The position numbers and the translations under genes were made by a program. This document shows positions 12,601-22,971 of a DNA stretch of 27,497 bases, piece by piece. The DNA comes from Davidsoniella eucalypti (taxonomy: Eukaryota > Ascomycota > Sordariomycetes > Microascales > Ceratocystidaceae). The stretch lies in NCBI GenBank assembly GCA_004009845.1, contig RMBW01000214.1, forward strand, positions 1 to 27,497, given 5' to 3'. Numbering within the stretch: the stretch's first letter is position 1; the number at the start of each line of letters is the position of its first letter. Below the pieces are notes generated by a model. It was not told the DNA's origin. It made no database searches and was given only the letters and a program-made list of their open reading frames with translations.

Positions 12601-13573
12601 ACTATTCGAAGAAAGTAAAGTTATTTCAGTAACTACCGACGGTTTTATCACTAACGTTGAGGATTTAGAAAACAAAGTTATCGAAAACTCAACTGAAGAT
12701 AAAACTATTTGTTTAAGAATATATAAGAACTTAAGAAAAGAACTTACAGAAAAAGAAGGATCATTTGATAACAGAGCTCTAGAAATTAAGTTAGAGGATG
12801 AAGGTAAAGTTTTAAATTGAAAAACAAGAGGACAATTAAGTCAAACTCAAGCTTCGATATCAGCTATAACTGGTTTCCAGAAACAGGGTTTAAACAATCC
12901 AGAATTATTTGAACTATTCTCTAATTATATATTTAAGAAAAGTTCTAAGTCTTTTCTATTCATACAATCAAGACTTAGAAGTGCTAAGGACATTTTTAAA
13001 GATGGAAGACAAATGCAAATGTTATTTAAGGATCAAATCTATAATCTTGGTTACGATAACAAAAGAATGATTTTAAGAGAATCTATGAAAGAATATTTAG
13101 AAACGGTTCCTTGACCAACTATAAAGAAGTTGAGAGAAATTAGAAAGCTGACTAACGCTATAAAATCACCAGTTTTCGGTAAATTCTTAACAAAAAGTGG
13201 AAATGCTTATAAAAATTTACTGGAGACAGCTATCAGAAATTTTGTTAGAATTATTATTAAACCAGAGTTATGTGAAGAATATGGTATAGAATATAAAACT
13301 ATGACATACACACAAATCATTCAATATATAAATGACTACTACGATAATAATCCTAACGATTTAACTGTTAACGATTTAAGTGTTAATAAAGAGAAATACA
13401 AGCTGAAACCTTCAGCGATCTCAAATCTAAAGTTTAGAAACAATATACCAAGAACTGTTAATAGAAATATAGAAACAGAAGCGTTCATAGAGTACGTAAA
13501 ACAAACTCATCCAAACTTTAAAGAAAATTTATTCTTCAAAGTAAATAGATTTAAGAAATCTAATAAAGTCTAA
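9638..13573 (+). CDS. dpo: Family B DNA polymerase with 3'-5' exonuclease (reference copy)
   Basis: With TGA read as Trp this is one frame of 1311 residues ending in TAA. ATG 9638 is the first ATG after an in-frame TAG at 9605-9607. TGA codons fall at residues 9, 32, 219, 406, 610, 711, 1061 and 1159; no TGG is used. Residues 4-25 form a hydrophobic membrane segment. Residues 35-63 are an amphipathic F-N-K-[IL] repeat. Residues 80-205 are acidic, with five C-D motifs at Cys 89, 116, 142, 167 and 203. The exonuclease follows: Exo I D360-x-E362, likely Exo II H562/D567, and Exo III Y668/D672. The polymerase has YRGGR at 755-759, motif A D777 with Y782, motif B K928 to G936 (K-x3-NSIYG), and motif C TTDG with D1001. 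The C-terminal extension is basic. The probable role is replication of the plasmid inside mitochondria. It may be protein-primed or hairpin-primed; no terminal protein domain is recognisable. Confidence 0.9.
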
Positions 13574-13579
13574 TAAAGT

Positions 13580-13617
13580 CTAATCGTACCTAAATTTATT
13601 TAGGTTTTCACGATTAG
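13580..13617 (+). terminator. Nested hairpin after the polymerase stop codon (U3)
   Basis: An outer 8-bp stem pairs CTAATCGT (13580-13587) with ACGATTAG (13610-13617). Directly inside it, an 8-bp stem pairs ACCTAAAT (13588-13595) with ATTTAGGT (13598-13605). A 4-nt TTTC bulge separates the two on the 3' side. The structure begins 7 bp after the TAA and is preceded by a tandem TAAAGTCTAA. It is a plausible RNA 3'-end or processing signal. Confidence 0.55.
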
Positions 13618-13862
13618 CATCGTTCTAGGAGGGAAATTTGTCGAATTTTACACTTTTAGTACCACCTAGTAACACTTTATAAAGTACATAATTTAGACTA
13701 TTTTCCAACATTTTTCTAATTTTAATTTAAATTAAATTTAAATTTGATCATCAATTACCAAAGTTGAAAATAGTTCACGTTTCACATTTCACTTTTCACA
13801 TTTGGATTATTACATTTTAAGAAAAATATTTTGGAGTATTTTTGGAGTAATCACTAATCAGA
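13618..13862. other. Tail subtelomere with short AT-rich repeats (U3)
   Basis: The stretch holds no gene. It contains a 12-bp palindrome ACTTTATAAAGT (13674-13685), an AT-only palindromic tract of AATTTAAATT type near 13726-13745, four closely spaced TTCAC motifs at about 13774-13803, and a repeated TTTTGGAGTA near 13829-13847. Mirror or direct copies occur beside B1 (3794-4038 and 4159-4403), beside B2 on the U4 side (13984-14228), and beside B3 with 19 bp deleted on each side. It could bind telomere or replication proteins; this is inference. Confidence 0.5.
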
Positions 13863-13983
13863 AAAAGTCCAGTCTAAATCCGCATGTTTTTAGGGCTCTC
13901 TCTATCTTTTCTTTCATTAAATTATTTATTTTATTATTAACAAGAGAGAGCCCTAAAAACATGCGGATTTAGACTGGACTTTT
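13863..13983. repeat. Tail-to-tail telomere junction B2, spacer inverted
   Basis: The arms are 13863-13902 and 13944-13983. The spacer 13903-13943 (41 nt) is the reverse complement of the spacer at B3 apart from a missing 2-nt TC at one edge. Its purine-rich end is thus on the opposite side compared with A1, B1 and B3, while the flanking arms are unchanged. Confidence 0.85.
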
Positions 13984-14228
13984 TCTGATTAGTGATTACT
14001 CCAAAAATACTCCAAAATATTTTTCTTAAAATGTAATAATCCAAATGTGAAAAGTGAAATGTGAAACGTGAACTATTTTCAACTTTGGTAATTGATGATC
14101 AAATTTAAATTTAATTTAAATTAAAATTAGAAAAATGTTGGAAAATAGTCTAAATTATGTACTTTATAAAGTGTTACTAGGTGGTACTAAAAGTGTAAAA
14201 TTCGACAAATTTCCCTCCTAGAACGATG

Positions 14229-14266
14229 CTAATCGTGAAAACCTAAATAAATTTAGGTACGATTAG
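14229..14266 (-). terminator. Nested hairpin after the stop codon (U4)
   Basis: This is the inverted copy of the 3' hairpin, with both stems conserved. Confidence 0.55.
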
Positions 14267-14272
14267 ACTTTA

Positions 14273-17200
14273 TTAGACTTTATTAGATTTCTTAAATCTA
14301 TTTACTTTGAAGAATAAATTTTCTTTAAAGTTTGGATGAGTTTGTTTTACGTACTCTATGAACGCTTCTGTTTCTATATTTCTATTAACAGTTCTTGGTA
14401 TATTGTTTCTAAACTTTAGATTTGAGATCGCTGAAGGTTTCAGCTTGTATTTCTCTTTATTAACACTTAAATCGTTAACAGTTAAATCGTTAGGATTATT
14501 ATCGTAGTAGTCATTTATATATTGAATGATTTGTGTGTATGTCATAGTTTTATATTCTATACCATATTCTTCACATAACTCTGGTTTAATAATAATTCTA
14601 ACAAAATTTCTGATAGCTGTCTCCAGTAAATTTTTATAAGCATTTCCACTTTTTGTTAAGAATTTACCGAAAACTGGTGATTTTATAGCGTTAGTCAGCT
14701 TTCTAATTTCTCTCAACTTCTTTATAGTTGGTCAAGGAACCGTTTCTAAATATTCTTTCATAGATTCTCTTAAAATCATTCTTTTGTTATCGTAACCAAG
14801 ATTATAGATTTGATCCTTAAATAACATTTGCATTTGTCTTCCATCTTTAAAAATGTCCTTAGCACTTCTAAGTCTTGATTGTATGAATAGAAAAGACTTA
14901 GAACTTTTCTTAAATATATAATTAGAGAATAGTTCAAATAATTCTGGATTGTTTAAACCCTGTTTCTGGAAACCAGTTATAGCTGATATCGAAGCTTGAG
15001 TTTGACTTAATTGTCCTCTTGTTTTTCAATTTAAAACTTTACCTTCATCCTCTAACTTAATTTCTAGAGCTCTGTTATCAAATGATCCTTCTTTTTCTGT
15101 AAGTTCTTTTCTTAAGTTCTTATATATTCTTAAACAAATAGTTTTATCTTCAGTTGAGTTTTCGATAACTTTGTTTTCTAAATCCTCAACGTTAGTGATA
15201 AAACCGTCGGTAGTTACTGAAATAACTTTACTTTCTTCGAATAGTGATATGTTATTTAGTAACTCACCTATAACAGCTCTAGTGAAACCCGTGATTTGTG
15301 AAGCCAAAATTGGATTAGCTAAATCACTTCCCTTTATTTTTGTGTAAGTTTTAGTTTTTGTATCAAAAGCGCTCTTATTTGAAAGACCCATAGAAACTTG
15401 ACCATAAATAGAATTTCCTATTTCTTTATACATATAATTATAAAAAGTTTTCTTTGGATGTTCTCTACGCTTCTCTTGTAGTTCCTTAATAATTTTTCTA
15501 AAGGGATTTTCATAATAATTTATGTCATCGTCACGTAAAATTCCACCTGACTCTATATTCTCTTTAATAATGTAGGGGACGATAGACCCTGATAGTAAAG
15601 TCAATTCACAACCCATATTTTTAGCAACTAAAAATTCGGGCCCTGTGATTTGAGCACTTCCTTCCAGAACATAGGCTTCTACATTCTCATCAACAACAGT
15701 TGGTATCATTGGAAATTTAGTATCTTTTGGAAATTTAAAATCTACTTCTAAAGATAGATAATTATTAACGAATTCACAAGGTTTCATATGATTTAACTCT
15801 TTTTCAGTAATTTTTCTAACCTTGTGATAGTCAGGTTTACCTAGACAACTCATAACGGTTGTGTAGGCACTAGTTAAATCGTAATCATATAATTTTTGAC
15901 CTTCTAATTTACCGTAAATGAAAGACTCATTACGACCACCCCTATAACTTTTCGAGAATTTTAAAAGATGTTCAAATATAGGAAAAGTTCTCAAAAGTTT
16001 AGGGGACATTTTACTTCCTAAGTCTCCTAAAGGAACGTCTTTTCTAATTTGATAACCTTTATAACCGTCAGCGTCTCAGGAGTTAAATACATACTTTTTA
16101 CCTATCCCAGAAAGGGTTAGAGGAACACCACTACCTCCATTAGCAACGTAAAATTCTTCTAGAGAGGTAGCGTGTTTTAAAGTAATTTCGGCATCTTTAA
16201 TAGCGTATTGAATAAATAGTTCGGGATTTTCTTTCTTTAAAAGTTTCATTTGTCCCTGTCTATAAGCTCCTACTTCTAGTTTTCTAAACTCACCACCGTA
16301 AATATTTCCTAAATCTTTTAAACTTTTTACACCTGCAGGAGCTAATAGAGTAGTGTCTCTAATATATAATTTAAAAGGTCATTTAGTTTTAGAACTTAAA
16401 TGATCTTCCTCGTAAAAGTAGTTCAAAGCATTTCCACGAGTCACGAAAACCCTTTTAACGATATCGAATTTATTTTTTATAGAATTAAAATCATTCAACA
16501 TCGATAAATCTGCCGCTGACTCGTGTAAATTTAAATAAACAAATTGGTTTAGGGAAATATTAACCTTGTTATCACCGAAACCGATACTAGTTCTACTTTT
16601 ACTTTTACTTAATGTTTTCTTAATTATTGAAATATCGCTATCCTCTTCAATTCCTCTAGCCTCATTAATTACTTTGAAGAAATTTTTAAGCGTTATTTCA
16701 TAACCTTCTTTATGTAATTCTTTAATGTCTTTAATAAGTTCTCTAGAATCGTAAGAATCTACAAATTCGAACTTGTTTTCTACAGAAGATTTTTCTGAAC
16801 TTATTAAATAATGATCTTTATTTTCTTCGACCTTTAAATTTTCAATTGACTTGGCGATTTCTATTATTCTATTCATAAAAGAATCATGACTATTACAGAA
16901 TACAGTTCTGTAATCGTTCACCAAATGTTCTAGAGAAGAAAGTAAAGTAGAATTACTAATCTTTTCCAAATTTAAAGAGGAACCGGAAAATCATTTATTG
17001 TATTCTCCGTTCGAAAGTTCTAACGGAACTATTTTTGGTACTTTCATATAAAAATTATAGTTAGAAGACAATTGAATTGATAGTAATTGGTTAAGATTTT
17101 TCTCGAAGTTTATCGATTCGTATTCAGTATCAAAACCAACAAACTTATTATAAAAGAAATTAATACCTTTCTTCTGTAATGGATCTTTCAATTCATTCTG

Positions 17201-17977
17201 AATTAACGATTTAATTCTGGTATTAATTTCGATCATATCGCTTTGTGAGTCACAGTCTCGTCCAAGATCCAAATTAAATTTACTTAAAATTGTATAGAAA
17301 GTTAAATAAATCATTTGTAAAAAGACTATATATTCTGGGACAGTTTTGACTTCAAGACCCAAACTAACGGCTAACTTCTCGACAAAAATAATTCTAGGTC
17401 TAGTCATAAAAGCACCTGTAACTGAATTATTTAAATGTTCCATAAAAAGTTTTATATTATTAAACATAATTAATTCTTCCTCAGGACTAAGTTTAAGTTC
17501 TTTTAAAGTAAGTTTTTCAATACCACCTCCTCCTTCACTAATTACTTGATCTCAAATATTAGTACTCATATACTTTAAAAGAGCGTCTAAATCAATGTCA
17601 CAATGTTCAAAAAGAGTTTTAACGTCTTCGTTATCGGTGACTTTAACAGAGTCAACGTTATCGGAGACTTCTGCTTTAGGAGGTTCAACTTTAAGAGGTT
17701 CAACGTCACACTCTTCAAAGTCTATTGTATTAATAGAAGTTAAATCTATAGAAGATAAATCTATATCGATATCGGGAACGTCACACTCATCGAAAGTGGT
17801 TAAATTAATAGGAGCATCATCATCAAAATCTGGAGCATTATCTAAATTAGGTTCTTCGTCACACTCCTCGAAATCAGTATCGTTAATAGTAACGTAATCA
17901 AAATCGGAAACTAAATTGGGTACTAAATCAGGTACACCGTCACACTCTTCTAATTCGGGTTCATTAATAGGAACGTC
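14273..17977 (-). pseudogene. dpo: Family B DNA polymerase, 5'-truncated copy (U4)
   Basis: The frame runs for 1234 codons plus stop, from D78 of the reference protein to TAA at 14273. Just upstream of D78 the sequence changes to U5 leader and an in-frame TAA (17978-17980 on the complementary strand) blocks any extension. The membrane segment and the F-N-K repeat are therefore lost, while all five C-D motifs, the exonuclease and the polymerase remain. No ATG starts the fragment at its new end; the first in-frame ATG is at reference residue 248 (17465-17467). The truncation is either a real deletion or a chimeric join. Confidence 0.75.
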
Positions 17978-18294
17978 TTAGTTTAAAAACTCAAAAAAGT
18001 AGTCTTGGTTTAGGTCTAGAGTTCAAGTCTTCTTTGTGTCGTTAGGTATCAGTTTAACTAGAAATTGCCTTCAAGTTAGAAATTGCCTTCAAGATTTTAT
18101 GGGTTTAACACCACATTAAAACTACACAAATCCTAAGGACGAATTTGAGTAGATTAATAGATCTAGAAAGTTGGCCTAATAACATTTCAAAATTTGTTTA
18201 GGATATGATTAGTTTAGTGAAGTGAGAACTGATTATGAGTTACCCTAACAAATACTTGTTTATAGGTTACAAATAAATTATATCCTGTAAAAAC
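17978..18294. other. Rearranged head-to-head junction A' and U5 leader
   Basis: U4 coding sequence (ending GGAACGTCT) is joined to U5 leader (AGTTTAAAAACTC) with two Ts shared at the join. No terminal repeat or spacer is present. The rest of the stretch is the right-hand part of the leader seen at 9322-9637 in U3, with several substitutions and indels, including TTTAACACCACATT in place of TTTAAACACCGTT. No gene is seen in it. Confidence 0.65.
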
Positions 18295-21200
18295 ATGAAA
18301 GAGATAATAATTTTAATTTGATTTAGTTTACTAATTTTAGTATTTTTAGTTTTACTAATTTTAGCAATTTTAGAAACTTTAATTGATTGAATGTGTGAGT
18401 TATTTAATACCTATTTAATAAAGAAGATTTAATTTCTTTAATAAATTATTTAATTTATTTAATAAATTATTTAGTAAATTATTTAATAACTACAACATCA
18501 TCAATAACATCAACAATGTTCCCGAAGACGTTCCTATTAATGAACCCGAATTAGAAGAGTGTGACGGTGTACCTGATTTAGTACCCAATTTAGTTTCCGA
18601 TTTTGATTACGTTACTATTAACGATACTGATTTCGAGGAGTGTGACGATACTGATTTCGAGGAGTGTGACGTTCCGATTTTGATTACGTTACTATTAACG
18701 ATACTGATTTCGAGGAGTGTGACGAAGAACCTAATTTAGATAATGCTCCAGATTTTGATGATGATGCTCCTATTAATTTAACCACTTTCGATGAGTGTGA
18801 CGTTCCCGATATCGATATAGATTTATCTTCTATAGATTTAACTTCTATTAATACAATAGACTTTGAAGAGTGTGACGTTGAACCTCTTAAAGTTGAACCT
18901 CCTAAAGCAGAAGTCTCCGATAACGTTGACTCTGTTAAAGTCACCGATAACGAAGACGTTAAAACTCTTTTTGAACATTGTGACATTGATTTAGACGCTC
19001 TTTTAAAGTATATGAGTACTAATATTTGAGATCAAGTAATTAGTGAAGGAGGAGGTGGTATTGAAAAACTTACTTTAAAAGAACTTAAACTTAGTCCTGA
19101 GGAAGAATTAATTATGTTTAATAATATAAAACTTTTTATGGAACATTTAAATAATTCAGTTACAGGTGCTTTTATGACTAGACCTAGAATTATTTTTGTC
19201 GAGAAGTTAGCCGTTAGTTTGGGTCTTGAAGTCAAAACTGTCCCAGAATATATAGTCTTTTTACAAATGATTTATTTAACTTTCTATACAATTTTAAGTA
19301 AATTTAATTTGGATCTTGGACGAGACTGTGACTCACAAAGCGATATGATCGAAATTAATACCAGAATTAAATCGTTAATTCAGAATGAATTGAAAGATCC
19401 ATTACAGAAGAAAGGTATTAATTTCTTTTATAATAAGTTTGTTGGTTTTGATACTGAATACGAATCGATAAACTTCGAGAAAAATCTTAACCAATTACTA
19501 TCAATTCAATTGTCTTCTAACTATAATTTTTATATGAAAGTACCAAAAATAGTTCCGTTAGAACTTTCGAACGGAGAATACAATAAATGATTTTCCGGTT
19601 CCTCTTTAAATTTGGAAAAGATTAGTAATTCTACTTTACTTTCTTCTCTAGAACATTTGGTGAACGATTACAGAACTGTATTCTGTAATAGTCATGATTC
19701 TTTTATGAATAGAATAATAGAAATCGCCAAGTCAATTGAAAATTTAAAGGTCGAAGAAAATAAAGATCATTATTTAATAAGTTCAGAAAAATCTTCTGTA
19801 GAAAACAAGTTCGAATTTGTAGATTCTTACGATTCTAGAGAACTTATTAAAGACATTAAAGAATTACATAAAGAAGGTTATGAAATAACGCTTAAAAATT
19901 TCTTCAAAGTAATTAATGAGGCTAGAGGAATTGAAGAGGATAGCGATATTTCAATAATTAAGAAAACATTAAGTAAAAGTAAAAGTAGAACTAGTATCGG
20001 TTTCGGTGATAACAAGGTTAATATTTCCCTAAACCAATTTGTTTATTTAAATTTACACGAGTCAGCGGCAGATTTATCGATGTTGAATGATTTTAATTCT
20101 ATAAAAAATAAATTCGATATCGTTAAAAGGGTTTTCGTGACTCGTGGAAATGCTTTGAACTACTTTTACGAGGAAGATCATTTAAGTTCTAAAACTAAAT
20201 GACCTTTTAAATTATATATTAGAGACACTACTCTATTAGCTCCTGCAGGTGTAAAAAGTTTAAAAGATTTAGGAAATATTTACGGTGGTGAGTTTAGAAA
20301 ACTAGAAGTAGGAGCTTATAGACAGGGACAAATGAAACTTTTAAAGAAAGAAAATCCCGAACTATTTATTCAATACGCTATTAAAGATGCCGAAATTACT
20401 TTAAAACACGCTACCTCTCTAGAAGAATTTTACGTTGCTAATGGAGGTAGTGGTGTTCCTCTAACCCTTTCTGGGATAGGTAAAAAGTATGTATTTAACT
20501 CCTGAGACGCTGACGGTTATAAAGGTTATCAAATTAGAAAAGACGTTCCTTTAGGAGACTTAGGAAGTAAAATGTCCCCTAAACTTTTGAGAACTTTTCC
20601 TATATTTGAACATCTTTTAAAATTCTCGAAAAGTTATAGGGGTGGTCGTAATGAGTCTTTCATTTACGGTAAATTAGAAGGTCAAAAATTATATGATTAC
20701 GATTTAACTAGTGCCTACACAACCGTTATGAGTTGTCTAGGTAAACCTGACTATCACAAGGTTAGAAAAATTACTGAAAAAGAGTTAAATCATATGAAAC
20801 CTTGTGAATTCGTTAATAATTATCTATCTTTAGAAGTAGATTTTAAATTTCCAAAAGATACTAAATTTCCAATGATACCAACTGTTGTTGATGAGAATGT
20901 AGAAGCCTATGTTCTGGAAGGAAGTGCTCAAATCACAGGGCCCGAATTTTTAGTTGCTAAAAATATGGGTTGTGAATTGACTTTACTATCAGGGTCTATC
21001 GTCCCCTACATTATTAAAGAGAATATAGAGTCAGGTGGAATTTTACGTGACGATGACATAAATTATTATGAAAATCCCTTTAGAAAAATTATTAAGGAAC
21101 TACAAGAGAAGCGTAGAGAACATCCAAAGAAAACTTTTTATAATTATATGTATAAAGAAATAGGAAATTCTATTTATGGTCAAGTTTCTATGGGTCTTTC

Positions 21201-22308
21201 AAATAAGAGCGCTTTTGATACAAAAACTAAAACTTACACAAAAATAAAGGGAAGTGATTTAGCTAATCCAATTTTGGCTTCACAAATCACGGGTTTCACT
21301 AGAGCTGTTATAGGTGAGTTACTAAATAACATATCACTATTCGAAGAAAGTAAAGTTATTTCAGTAACTACCGACGGTTTTATCACTAACGTTGAGGATT
21401 TAGAAAACAAAGTTATCGAAAACTCAACTGAAGATAAAACTATTTGTTTAAGAATATATAAGAACTTAAGAAAAGAACTTACAGAAAAAGAAGGATCATT
21501 TGATAACAGAGCTCTAGAAATTAAGTTAGAGGATGAAGGTAAAGTTTTAAATTGAAAAACAAGAGGACAATTAAGTCAAACTCAAGCTTCGATATCAGCT
21601 ATAACTGGTTTCCAGAAACAGGGTTTAAACAATCCAGAATTATTTGAACTATTCTCTAATTATATATTTAAGAAAAGTTCTAAGTCTTTTCTATTCATAC
21701 AATCAAGACTTAGAAGTGCTAAGGACATTTTTAAAGATGGAAGACAAATGCAAATGTTATTTAAGGATCAAATCTATAATCTTGGTTACGATAACAAAAG
21801 AATGATTTTAAGAGAATCTATGAAAGAATATTTAGAAACGGTTCCTTGACCAACTATAAAGAAGTTGAGAGAAATTAGAAAGCTGACTAACGCTATAAAA
21901 TCACCAGTTTTCGGTAAATTCTTAACAAAAAGTGGAAATGCTTATAAAAATTTACTGGAGACAGCTATCAGAAATTTTGTTAGAATTATTATTAAACCAG
22001 AGTTATGTGAAGAATATGGTATAGAATATAAAACTATGACATACACACAAATCATTCAATATATAAATGACTACTACGATAATAATCCTAACGATTTAAC
22101 TGTTAACGATTTAAGTGTTAATAAAGAGAAATACAAGCTGAAACCTTCAGCGATCTCAAATCTAAAGTTTAGAAACAATATACCAAGAACTGTTAATAGA
22201 AATATAGAAACAGAAGCGTTCATAGAGTACGTAAAACAAACTCATCCAAACTTTAAAGAAAATTTATTCTTCAAAGTAAATAGATTTAAGAAATCTAATA
22301 AAGTCTAA
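18295..22308 (+). pseudogene. dpo: Family B DNA polymerase, repeat-expanded, frameshifted copy (U5)
   Basis: The span is 4014 bp, exactly 78 bp longer than the reference. The extra 78 bp is an in-frame duplication of the C-D repeat region at 18647-18723. Two single-base errors cancel: one extra base within 18412-18430, which brings a TAA into frame near 18430, and one missing T near 18673. Downstream of 18674 the frame is open to TAA 22306-22308 through TGA-Trp codons, and the catalytic motifs are unchanged. U6 lacks both of these indels, so they are probably sequencing errors and the true gene may be intact. Confidence 0.72.
18623..18723 (+). repeat. Nested tandem duplication of Cys-Asp coding repeat (U5)
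   Basis: A 24-bp unit starting GATACTGATTTCGAGGAGTG occurs at 18623-18646, 18647-18670 and 18700-18723. U1 to U4 have it once. The last two occurrences are separated by a repeat of the preceding 30-bp segment, which has lost one T here. The expansion adds 24 plus 54 bp. Confidence 0.8.
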
Positions 22309-22314
22309 TAAAGT

Positions 22315-22352
22315 CTAATCGTACCTAAATTTATTTAGGTTTTCACGATTAG
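22315..22352 (+). terminator. Nested hairpin after the stop codon (U5)
   Basis: Both stems match U3. The hairpin lies outside the 19-bp deletion of this copy. Confidence 0.55.
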
Positions 22353-22578
22353 CATCGTTCTAGGAGGGAAATTTGTCGAATTTTACACTTTTAGTACCAC
22401 CTAGTAACACTTTATAAAGTACATAATTTAGACTATTTTAATTTAAATTAAATTTAAATTTGATCATCAATTACCAAAGTTGAAAATAGTTCACGTTTCA
22501 CATTTCACTTTTCACATTTGGATTATTACATTTTAAGAAAAATATTTTGGAGTATTTTTGGAGTAATCACTAATCAGA

Positions 22579-22701
22579 AAAAGTCCAGTCTAAATCCGCA
22601 TGTTTTTAGGGCTCTCTCTTGTTAATAATAAAATAAATAATTTAATGAAAGAAAAGATATCGAGAGAGCCCTAAAAACATGCGGATTTAGACTGGACTTT
22701 T
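22579..22701. repeat. Tail-to-tail telomere junction B3 (palindrome with spacer)
   Basis: The arms are 22579-22618 and 22662-22701, with a 43-nt spacer at 22619-22661 in the same orientation as A1. The flanking subtelomere lacks 19 bp on both sides at mirror-image positions (22435-22439 and 22841-22845), each at a direct repeat of ATTTT. Confidence 0.85.
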
Positions 22702-22927
22702 TCTGATTAGTGATTACTCCAAAAATACTCCAAAATATTTTTCTTAAAATGTAATAATCCAAATGTGAAAAGTGAAATGTGAAACGTGAACTATTTTCAA
22801 CTTTGGTAATTGATGATCAAATTTAAATTTAATTTAAATTAAAATAGTCTAAATTATGTACTTTATAAAGTGTTACTAGGTGGTACTAAAAGTGTAAAAT
22901 TCGACAAATTTCCCTCCTAGAACGATG

Positions 22928-22965
22928 CTAATCGTGAAAACCTAAATAAATTTAGGTACGATTAG
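22928..22965 (-). terminator. Nested hairpin after the stop codon (U6)
   Basis: This is the inverted copy of the 3' hairpin, with both stems conserved. Confidence 0.55.
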
Positions 22966-22971
22966 ACTTTA

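Larger units (their letters stand above)
9010..13923 (+). mobile_element. Linear mitochondrial-type plasmid, reference unit (U3)
   Basis: This is the most complete unit. The duplex part runs from 9032 to 13902 (4871 bp) and half of each telomeric spacer is added on either side. It holds, in order, a 40-bp terminal inverted repeat arm, a 566-bp non-coding leader, one polymerase gene, a nested 3' hairpin, a short AT-rich subtelomere and the second 40-bp arm. Small linear plasmids encoding a family B DNA polymerase are well known in fungal mitochondria, and a plasmid of about 5 kb of this kind is known from the ciliate Oxytricha. Most fungal ones have long terminal repeats and protein-capped ends. 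The short repeats and the spacer at the ends here fit hairpin telomeres better. That last point is inference. Confidence 0.8.
13924..17979 (-). mobile_element. Plasmid unit U4, head end deleted
   Basis: This inverted copy mirrors U3 about B2. It stops at about 17979, where the sequence jumps into the leader of U5. The missing part corresponds to U3 positions 9032-9868: the head telomere, the whole leader and the first 77 codons of the polymerase gene. Confidence 0.7.
17980..22640 (+). mobile_element. Plasmid unit U5, head telomere deleted, variant repeats
   Basis: This forward copy starts at a point equivalent to U3 position 9322, so about 289 bp of head telomere and leader are missing. Its leader and first coding bases (about 18110-18430) differ from U3 by scattered substitutions and indels. 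It carries the 78-bp repeat expansion and the 19-bp subtelomeric deletion that it shares with U6. Confidence 0.7.

Noticed and set aside
9734..13573. Five separate small genes ending at TGA codons
   Set aside because: All pieces are in one phase, the intervening sequence is open, and conserved polymerase and exonuclease motifs continue across the TGA codons, so TGA is Trp.
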